DNA from: Serinus canaria
Lineage: Eukaryota > Chordata > Aves > Passeriformes > Fringillidae
NCBI RefSeq assembly: GCF_022539315.1
Contig: NC_066336.1
Coordinates: 1,178,001-1,242,000 of the forward strand
Reading direction: 5' to 3'
DNA: 64,000 nucleotides
Below the pieces are notes generated by a model that saw only the letters and a program-made list of their open reading frames with translations, did no database searches and was not told the origin of the DNA. Each line of letters starts with the position of its first letter. Position 1 is the first letter of the stretch. Shown here one piece after another: positions 53,462 through 61,865 of the stretch. The position numbers were made by a program, and so were the translations under genes.

Positions 53462-54185
53462 AAAATGCTTCATTCTCCTTGCAAAAGGTCCAGAGTGGAG
53501 CACAGCTCCTGAGGCTGGTGGGATTTGTGTCCCACAGAGGGGATTGGAATGTTTGTAATGGAAAATCAGATTATTTGTGGTGTCAGGGTCTGGTTCTGTG
53601 CAGGGTTTGGAGTGGGAAAGGGTTTGGAGTGTGATTTGGAGCTTGGTTGGGTTTTGGGATTTAGGAATTCCCTGGGAGAATGGGATTTGTGTCCCCAAAG
53701 AGGGGATCCCATCAGCTTGGAAGGTTTTTAATGAAAAATCAGAATATTTGCGGTGTCAGGGCCTGGTTCTGTGCAGGGTTTGAAATGTGACAAGGAAAAA
53801 GTGTGATGTGGGGTTTGGCTGGGTTTTGGGATTTAGGAATTCCCTGGGAGAATGGGATTTGTGTCCCCAAATTGGGGATCCCATCAGCTTGGAAGGTTTT
53901 TAATGAAAAATCAGAATATTTGTGGTATCAGGGTCTGGTTCTGTGCAGGATTTGGAGTGAGAATGAGTTTGGAGTGTGATTTGGGGCTTGGTTGGGTTTT
54001 GGGAATAAGGAATTTTTCCCTGGGAGGGTGGGGTTTCTGTCCCAAAGAGGGATTGGAATATTTGTAATAAAAAATCAGAATATTTGTGGTGTCAGGGTCT
54101 GGTTCTGTGCAGGGTTTGGAGTGTGACAAGGAAGAAAGTGTGATGTGGGCTTGGCTGGGTTTTGGGAATTGGGAATTCCTCTCTG
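53462..54185. repeat. ~180-bp tandem repeat, locus 2 (about four units)
   Basis: Same family as 48530-48990, including the lead GGAGCACAGCTCCTGAGGCT and the core AATCAGATTATTTGTGGTGT. Both loci pass at their 3' end into similar GGGAGGGTGGGGAGGGGCTG-type, CR1-like sequence, so a larger segment was probably duplicated. Confidence 0.9.
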
Positions 54186-54335
54186 TGAGGGTGGGCAGGG
54201 GCTGGGCTGGAATTCCCAGAGCAGCTGTGGCTGCCCCTGGCTCCCTGGCCAGGCTGGAGCAGCCTGAAGATGTCCCTGGGCTGGATCTGGGTGGGTTTAA
54301 TTCCCCTTCCAACCCAAACCATTCCCAGAAAATCA
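54186..54335 (+). mobile_element. CR1 3'-end fragment
   Basis: GCTGGGCTGGAATTCCCAGA, GCTGGATCTGGGTGGG and TTCCAACCCAAACCATTCCC are in CR1 order. Confidence 0.75.
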
Positions 54336-55919
54336 GCAATTCAGCTTTGCCCCGTGGATTTGGGCAGTTCTGGCTTTTCCTTCTCTCCCCACCTGCCATG
54401 GACCCCTCGGAGCTGCCCTTGGCTCCCCCTGGTTCCTCGAGGAGAGTTTGGGAGGGCAGGAATGCAAACTGGATTTTTTCCTGCATTTAAAGCACTCTGG
54501 ATGCTCCAAACCCTTGGAATTTTGCCTCTTTCCAACACTGCGTGGTTGTACCTGGATCTGCACGGGTTCATTTTGGTGGAGAGGGCAAGAATTCCAGGGT
54601 TTGTGACTTTCTGAGGAATAAAAGGTTTATTCTAGACCAGATTTATATTTATAATGTAAAGGGGCAGAGCCACAGGCTGCCCCCAGGGACAGAATCCAGT
54701 GTCCCTGTGGCTGTCAGGGCTCAGCACATCAGAAATGAAAACAAACCCAGGGCCCCAGAGGTGATCATGTGCAAATAAAATTAATTAATTCCTCGTTTTT
54801 CCCTCAGGAGGAGTCTAAATCCGGGCTTTGCTCTGGTGTTTGTCAGGGCATTCAGGGTTTAGGCCTTCTCTGGGAGTTTAAATTTAAACCAACAAACAAA
54901 CAAAAAAAAAAATCTCTGCTTGGTTTTCACCTCAGACTTCCTAGAAATGATCATGGGCTGGGATTTTTCAGCACCTCTGGAATGCCATGCCCACATCTGG
55001 GGGAAACTGAGGCACCAGAGTTGGGCTGCAGGGCTGAGCTCGAGTGGGAAATGCCAATTTCCGTGCCCTGCCTTCCCCAAAGTCACAAGAAATCGAGAGG
55101 AAAACCAAGTTCTGGGAGCAAAGGCTTGCAGCTTGATATTTTCAAGGGCTTTAATGGCATAAAACTGATTTACTTAGAGGGGGAAAGCTTGAAATATCCC
55201 TGCAGAGAGTGCATAATGTGCATGGTTTGGTGTTTATTCCCTGAATTTCAGTGGATGGATGGAACCTCTCCTGGCCATTATGGAATTACACTGGGATGTG
55301 CTCTCATCAGGGTGGTGTTAAAAGCAGGTGCACAAAGGGAATTCTGTTTGGAGAGAGGAAAAAAAAGCCCTTGTGGTACCATGGATGATTCTTAGCCCTG
55401 CAATAAACCTAATCAAGTTAATTAGGATTAATTTGGCCGCTGGGCTTTTATTTGTGTGGAATAAAAAGAGATCTAAGGAGTTTTGTTGAAAACCTCTGTG
55501 AGTTTTAGTGATAATTTCGAGTTCTTTCACTTGGGCAATGTAAAAAATCTCTGCCTGGTTGGGCTTTTAGGCAGAATTATGCTGCACCCAGCATTTGGAG
55601 CCATTAATTCTCCATCGTCTCTTGCATCTTTCATTGTCAGGAAATCCATCTCCTGTCCCCGTTCCCATGGGGAGGTGACCCAGCTCTCCCTGGGTGTCTT
55701 CAAACATGGGTTTTGGGGTTTTTTTGGGTTTTTTTTTGAGAATTGTACCAAATCTCCCCTCTGGCAGCAGCCTGGTTCTGCTCCTGCTCTGCTGCCCCAT
55801 CCCACACGAGGCTTTTTCCCTCTGTCCCAACCCTGCTGTAATTTTCCACCCGTGTGCCTCACCCAGAGCTGCCTCTTTGCTCACTTCTTTATGTCCCTGA
55901 CTTTTCTCCTCACTTCTCT
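54336..55919. other. Unique sequence with a possible MIR trace and weak exon
   Basis: GGGGGAAACTGAGGCACCAG at about 54999 and CCCCAAAGTCACAAGAAA at about 55076 recall the reverse strand of MIR (GGAAACTGAGGCAC, CCAAGGTCACAC), but the space between them is diverged. A strong acceptor ends at 55640 (CATCTTTCATTGTCAG) with a possible donor GAG|GTGACC 34 bases later. A 208-codon open frame at 54769-55395 lacks coding support. Confidence 0.35.
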
Positions 55920-56551
55920 TGGTGTGAACAGCCAGGTGTGTGCAGAGGAGGGCAGGAGCCTCCTTTAAAAGGGAAAATGCAAACTCCATCCCTCTGAAAT
56001 ATTGTAATTCTGAAAGTAAGGGGCTCTCAGGCAAAGATATGGGAATGGGAATAACAGTTCTTTACTGGGAAATGAAAAATCCAAATGCAAGAGTGCAACC
56101 AAGCCCTGGCAGAGTGAGAGCAGGCCCTGGCACGCTGTGGCTCAGGGTGGGGGCACAGTCCCATGCCAGGGGGGCTCAGCCCTCCTGCAGTGCCAGCTGT
56201 GGCTCTGCTGGAGCAGGGATCCTGCACAAGGGGGGAGATTTCCTCTGCAGCTCCAGGGCTGCTGGAGATGGGCCTGCTCTCCCTCTGGGAATGCAGGGCA
56301 GCAGAAAGCTGCTCCTCTGGGAATGCAGGGGGCAAAGGCTGCTGGGCTGTTCCAGGGCAGATTGGATCCAGGCAGGAATGCTTGGCTCCTCCCCTGGGCG
56401 CAGCATCTCCCCATGGGATGCTGGAATTGGATCAGCCCTGCAGGGACACTCAGTGGCCATGGACAGCAGAGATCTCCTGGAGGGAGGGTTGGCTGTGGCA
56501 GAGAGAAAGAAACCTGCCCCAGGGACAGCAGAGAGCTGCCCAGCTCTGACA
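55920..56551 (-). mobile_element. LTR-like repeat, copy 3 of a near-identical family
   Basis: Nearly identical to 9105-9736 and 15468-16100. On the minus strand it reads CCCAGTAAAGAACTGTTATT, i.e. an AGTAAA polyadenylation variant. The first ~30 bases beyond its end (GATTGCACACAGAACACACC) match copy 1, so either the element extends further or flank was copied with it. Confidence 0.6.
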
Positions 56552-56934
56552 GATTGCACACAGAACACACCCCCAGCCACATTTCCAACCCAAGACACTT
56601 CCCTGCTGCATCTCCCCCGGGCTCTTTCCCATCCCTGGAAGAGCTGCTGGGATTTTCACCCAACAAATCCCACACATGACCCTGCCCAGATGGATCTGGG
56701 CAGAGCGAGGGCTGCACAGCAGGAGCTGCCACAGGAGGGAATTTTCCATCAGCCCCAGCCCCTCCAGTCCTGTTTTGGATTTAGTTCCTTGCAAAGCTTC
56801 AGTCAGATCATGGAGGTGTTTGGGTTTGGCTGAAGGAGCTTTGCCTGGGCAAGGGCTGGGGATGAGGGCCAGGGGTGCTGGCGGAGCCTGGTCCTTGTCC
56901 CTTCCCAACTCACAGGCTGCCCTTTACCCTTTGG
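56552..56934. other. Unique sequence, no feature assigned
   Basis: No supported exon. Confidence 0.5.
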
Positions 56935-57130
56935 TTTTTGTGGTCACAGGATCCCAAATGTTGGAAAACTCCAAATCATCGAATTCAAACTTTGGCTGAA
57001 TCCCACATGCCCACTGAACCATCTTGGGAGGAACATTCCCCTCATTATCTGAACAATTCCAGGGATGGGCACTCCAAACCTCCCTGGGCAGTTCCAAGCC
57101 CTGAGCTCCCTTTCCAGGCAGAAATTTTCC
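56935..57130 (-). mobile_element. CR1 3'-end fragment
   Basis: CACAGGATCCCAAATGTTGG begins it. CCAGGGATGGGCACTCCAAA and CCTCCCTGGGCAGTTCCAAG are CR1 landmarks on the minus strand. Confidence 0.75.
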
Positions 57131-57299
57131 CCCAAAATGCAAAAATGGGATTTTAGGACTTTCAGGGCTCCTTTTCTGTGGTTGGTGTGAGGGGTTTGGG
57201 GCTGAGGGGGAACAGGAAATATTCCCTGCCAGAAGGGGCTGGGGTAGGGACACCTCTGCTGCTGGGGCTGCATTGGATGGATATTCCCTTCTGGGAAAA

Positions 57300-57505
57300 G
57301 CCTTTGGGATTCTGGTGCTCAGGATCCCAGAGATGAGGTGGGAAAAGAGCTCCAAGGACATCGAGTGCCAGCTGATCCCCACCTTGTCCCCAGAGCTCTG
57401 GGTGCCACCTCCAGGGATTGCTGGGACACCCCCAGGGATGGGCACTCCAACCCTCCCTGGGCAGTGCCAAGGCCTGAGCCCCCTTTCCATGTGGGTGTAA
57501 GACTG
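57300..57505 (-). mobile_element. CR1 3'-end fragment
   Basis: CCCCCAGGGATGGGCACTCC and AACCCTCCCTGGGCAGTGCC repeat the order of the copy at 56935. It resembles, in inverse orientation, the copy at 11830. Confidence 0.75.
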
Positions 57506-57611
57506 ACACATCTGCTGGGGGAAGGAATGGGATCTTCCAAGCTGACTTTTAGGAAAGAAAATAAAAACCAAACCCAAAAGGGACAAAAACCCATGGCATA
57601 AAGGCATTGTA

Positions 57612-57700
57612 GGCTCACAGAATGGTTTGGGCTGGAAGGGACTTAAAGACCATGGGCAGGGACACCTTCAGGAGACCAACTTGCTCATGTTGGGCATTTC
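57612..57700 (-). mobile_element. CR1 3'-terminus fragment
   Basis: CTCACAGAATGGTTTGGGCT then GGAAGGGACTTAAAGACCAT is a clean reverse-complement CR1 end. Confidence 0.8.
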
Positions 57701-57783
57701 TCTCTTTTTGGGTGTGAGATCAGCATTCTGCTCATCTTCCCAAGCATCCTCCCTGTGCCACCAGAGCAGGGCCATGTTTGCAG

Positions 57784-57928
57784 CTCTCTTTGTCCGTGGA
57801 TGAGCTCAAAAGGCTCAGGGAGGAAAATCCTCCAAGGCTCTCGGAAAGCCGAGGCTGTAATTTCAGTGAGCTCCTCCGCGGCGACCCGACCGCTCGGGTT
57901 CCCCAGGCCTCGTCCCCGTGGGTGTGGG
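57784..57928 (+). CDS. Candidate coding exon of an unidentified gene (48 codons + 1 base)
   Basis: The segment starts after GTTTGCAG (57783), an acceptor with a modest pyrimidine tract, and ends at TGTGGG|GTGAGC, a good donor. The phase-0 frame begins LSLSVDELKRLREENPPRLS and continues without a stop. It is rich in charged residues and leucine, with a helical look (VDELKRLREEN), and raised CpG (CTCCGCGGCGACCCGACCGC) in the second half. This is the most protein-like peptide in the window, but I do not recognise it. The next exon would start in phase 1. The acceptor is the weak point. Confidence 0.4.
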
Positions 57929-58377
57929 GTGAGCAGCTCAGGAGAGCTCTGGGGTTTCCTGCAGCCCCAGGGATGATTCAGCACCTTGCAGGCAGCTCAG
58001 GTCGGGCTGCTTTGGGGCGTGGGAGCACCACTCTTGCAGCACTCCCTCCTGCTGCTCAGCCCCGCGCCCCTGCTGCGGGCATGGAGCAGCACACGGAGCT
58101 GCTGCTGCCTGCCGCAGGTTTCCACCAGGGAAACTCCTGGGTGGGGACCCCCAGGGGCTGGAGCTCTCCTGGGGGAATCTGAGCCACCCTCAAGCTGTGC
58201 TTTGTGCAGGGTTTCCGAGCCCCTGGGCGCTGGCAGAGGTGTGGAACCACATCCTGCCCACGGCTCGGAGCCTCCGTGTGAGGAGAGAGTGACTGAGCTT
58301 GCAGAGCCAGGAGCCTCCTGCCCTTTCTCACCAGCCCACGGGCACCTCTGCTCCTCTGCCCCTCGTTTTCCCACCCT
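57929..58377. other. GC-rich unique sequence
   Basis: It follows the candidate exon and keeps some CpG enrichment to about 58080. No second exon is clear. Confidence 0.45.
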
Positions 58378-59085
58378 GCCACTGGCTGGTCACTGGTGGG
58401 TCACTGGCTGGTCACTTGTTGGTCACTGGTTGATCACTGGTTGGTCTTTAGTTGGTCATTGGTTGGTCACTGGTTGATCACTGATTGGTCACACGTTGGT
58501 CACTGGCTGGTCAGTGGCTGGTCACTGGTTGGTCACTGGTTGATAACTGGCTGGTCTTTAGTTGGTCATTGGTTGATCACTGGTTGGTCGCTGATTTTTC
58601 ACACATTGTTCACTGCTTGGTCAGTGGTTGGTAACTGTTGGTCAATGGTTGGTCACTGGTTGGTCTTTAGTTGGTCATTGGTTGGTGACTGGTTGATCAC
58701 TGGTTGGTCACACGTTGGTCACTGGCTGATCACTGATTTGTCAGAGGTTGGTCAGTGGCTGGTCTTTAGTTGGTCATTGGTTGGTCAATGGTTGGCCATT
58801 GGTGGGTCAGTGGTTGGTCACCTGTTATTAACTGGTTGGCCACCTGTTGGTCCCTGGTTGGTCAGTGGTTGGTCACTGATTAGTCACTGGCTGGTCACCT
58901 GGTGGTCACCAGTTGGTCACTGGTCAATCACTGGTTGGTCACTGGCTGGTCACTGGTTGGTCTCCAGTGGGTCACTGGTTGGTCAGTAGCTGGTCAGTTG
59001 TTGGTCAGTGGTTGGTCACTGGTTGGTCTCCAGTGGGTCACTGGCTGGTCAGTGGTTGGTCAGCGGTCGATTCAGTGACTGGCCC
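58378..59085. repeat. 11-bp minisatellite TGGTTGGTCAC
   Basis: About 64 units with GATCACTGG, GGTCTTTAG and GGTCAGTGG variants. Three units make 33 bp, so one frame stays open for 197 codons (HWLVTGWSLVG pattern), without coding meaning. Confidence 0.95.
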
Positions 59086-59164
59086 TGGGCACAACCCCAG
59101 TGTTCCTGCCCTGCCCAAGGCTGGCACTGCCCAGGGTCCCTCTCCCTGTGCCTGCTGCTCTCTT

Positions 59165-59365
59165 TGAAGCCCTGAGCTCTCCCTGAGCCCCTGCCCTGCC
59201 CCCAGCTCTCCCTGCAGCCCCCTGCCCTGCCCTGAGCTCTCCCTGAGCCCCCCTGCCCTGCCCCAGCTCTCCCTCCAGCCCCTGCCCTGCCCCAGCTCTC
59301 CCTGAGCCCCTGCCCTGCCCCAAACTCTCCCTGCACCCCCTGCCCTGCCCTGCCCTGAGCTCTCC
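59165..59365. repeat. ~29-bp C-rich minisatellite
   Basis: About seven units of GAGCTCTCCCTGAGCCCCTG plus CCCTGCCCC, with small length changes. It starts 80 bases after the 11-bp array. Confidence 0.9.
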
Positions 59366-61189
59366 CGGTTCCCTCCTCAGAGCCGCCTGCCCGGGGGCTC
59401 TCAGGTCTCTCATCCCAGCCCTCCCTGAGCCTGTCCCCTCTGCTGTGTCCCCGCTGGGACAGAAATGTCTCTGCAGACCCCAGAACCCTCAGCTCCGTGC
59501 ACAGACCCAGACCTGAGCCCTGCTCCGTGCCTGTCAGGGCCTGCAGCCCTCCTTTATTTGGTGCTCAGGCATCAAACAGGAATGCTGGCCCCCGGAGAGG
59601 GAATTTTTTTGTGCTTTAATTCTTTTTAACCTTTCCTAAAGAGGCTGGAGGCAATTTCAGACTTGCCTCATGTCCAAACGTTGCTTTGCCCATGGAGGGG
59701 AGGCAGAGGTCTGGTTCCAGCACTGGCTGCTTGTCCACAGGGTGAATTTGACAGGGAATTGTCCCTTCCTGGACCCAAACCCAAATTCTTTGGGATTATT
59801 GAGGTGTCTCTGTGCTCAGGGCTGGTTTGCAGCAGCCCCTTGAAGAAGGAGTCCCTGTTAAAGGTTCAGGGCTGTGCTTGGTAATTGATATTTGGGGAAA
59901 AATAAATATTGCTCTGTTCTGGGATACACCAGGAAAAGAACTGGGAATGCAGCAGTGAGGGCTCCTGGATTTAATCAAAGAATCTGAACAAAAACCCAAA
60001 AACTCCTCGTGGCATTTCTCACACTGACCCAGCACAGTCAGAGGGGGCTGAGGATCCACCTTGCCAGCAGCTGATGGGTTTAAGTGTTTTTGTTTGGTTT
60101 ATTCATTCATTTTTTTTAAGCAGCCCCCTAATCTCAAATTCAGGTGTGCGGCTGCTTGTGATCTTTGAAGAATTTCTTGCTTGCATTGAAATAATGGATT
60201 TTTTTGTGATCTCTCAGCTGTTCCATCAGAGATTTCATCCCAGGGAGGGTTTTTGAAGCATTCTTCTCCTCAGGGCTCTGCAGAGCAGGAGGATTTTTGG
60301 ATCAGTAGCTGAGTACATGAGTAATTCCTGGCTCGGGGTTCTCTGCAAACTTCAGATCTGTTTTTTTAATTTCTTAGAAAAAGGTGACACACATTTAAAT
60401 AAATAAAACAGGTTGGATGTGTTAAGGAAAATATTTGTCCATTTTTTCTTGACAAACACATTTAAATTCTTTTAAAAATACCCCAAAATGAACGTTTTGA
60501 AGCCTATTTTTTATTGAGCCCCGTGCTAAGCTGAAGGAATGTGAGCTCAGATTTCCTGGATGTCCATCCACAGGGATATATATCGACTGCCTTTGCTAGG
60601 GATGGCTTAAAAAATATTTAATTGCCTTGAAATCTTTAATATTTGACCTGCAGATCATTTCCTTGATGCCATTCCAGCTCAGAGCCCTGAGGAGCTCAGC
60701 TGGGAAGTGCTGGGAGGTGTTTTCAAGGCATTTTTGCTCACCAGTGTGAGCTGGTTCCTAATTAAACAGAAGCTCACACCTTATCTCATTAGAGACACGA
60801 TAACAAACGTGCACAGCACTGGCTGATCACTGGGAATGAATTCCCTGAGTCTGGCAGGGTTGGAAAAGGGGCTTTGGTGTCACTGCATGGTCTCGCTCTC
60901 CCGGTCTGCACGGAGGTGGCAGAGGTTGCACAGAGGTTGCTCCTGGTTTGGATTTGCTGGGATGATTTATCCAGGCCCTGGATGTGACCCAGCAGGCACA
61001 GCTGGAATATTGCCAGGAGGCACAGAGTGCCCTGGGACTGCTTTCCTTTGGATTCAGGGGAAGTTAAGGAACAGGACCTTGGACCTCGGTGGTGACTCTG
61101 GGGTCACCTCTCAATTTGCCATCTGCAGGTGCCTTCACCAGTAAACATGGACAGCAAAAGGCCCCAAAATTGAGTTGTTTCTCATGAAT
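59366..61189. other. Unique sequence, A/T-richer than average
   Basis: 60350-60830 holds A/T-rich, non-repetitive DNA with CCTAATTAAACAGAAGCTCA and CTCATTAGAGACACGATAAC, which may be conserved non-coding sequence. No exon has two good splice sites. Confidence 0.4.
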
Positions 61190-61380
61190 TAAAGCTCTGG
61201 AATGTTCTGCCCGGGGAGGTGGTGGAGTCCCCATCCCTGGGGGTGTTTAACAAAGCCTGGATGTGGCACTGGGTGCCAGGGGTGAGTTGAGGTGTTGGGG
61301 CTGGGTTGGACTGGATGAGCTTGAAGGTCTCTTCCAACCCAGGGATTCTGGGAATTCTGGGAATTCTGGGAATCCTGTGG
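61190..61380 (+). mobile_element. CR1 LINE 3'-end fragment
   Basis: CTCTGGAATGTTCTGCCCGG through GGGTTGGACTGGATGAGCTT is nearly identical to 17985-18170, including the unusual GGGAATTCTG tail, so both belong to one subfamily. Confidence 0.9.
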
Positions 61381-61418
61381 CTGCCCCAACCCTGGAAGGT
61401 CCCAGACCAGGTTGGAAA

Positions 61419-61782
61419 CTATTGTAGATCAAAGGAGACTCCAGCGTTGGAGAGGGAGAGAGAATGATGTATTTGACTCCATGATTAGAAGGTTAAAGAA
61501 TTACTTTATCATACTACACTGTGTACATTCCATCTAAACTGAATCTGCCAGGCACCCACTGCTGCTGACAGGGCACAGAACTGCACTCATCCCTGATTGT
61601 CCTGTGAGTGTCCCATGACAGTCCCACACACACCTGGCCCTGACAGGCCAAGGGAACAAACCATCCTCACTCTGGGTAAACAATCTGCACGTTGCATTCT
61701 GCTTTAGCACAACACAGGCAGGGCCAGCGAGATAAGAGTTGTGTTTTCCTTCTTCTCTGCTCAGAGGGCGTGTGAATACCAC
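61419..61782 (-). mobile_element. Probable solo retroviral LTR, ~364 bp
   Basis: On the minus strand it begins TGTGGTATTCACACGCCC and ends near ATCTACAATA. GGAAAC stands on both sides (61413-61418 and 61783-61788), a likely 6-base target duplication, although the terminal CA is followed by three extra bases before it. GATAAA replaces AATAAA. The stretch GACTCCATGATTAGAAGG is similar to the LTR at 30908. No internal region is present. Confidence 0.6.
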
Positions 61783-61809
61783 AGGAAACAACCTGGGGGA
61801 GAGGAGGGA

Positions 61810-61865
61810 GTAGAGGGTGGATGAGCTTTAGGGTCCCCCCAGCCCAAACCATTCCATGAATCCAT
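61810..61865 (+). mobile_element. CR1 3'-terminus fragment
   Basis: GGATGAGCTTTAGGGTCCCC then CCAGCCCAAACCATTCCATG is a plus-strand CR1 end. Confidence 0.75.

Noticed and set aside
54769..55395. 208-codon plus-strand frame in unique DNA
   Set aside because: No good start context, no domain recognised, cysteine- and glycine-rich scattered composition. Length is within chance for this GC content.
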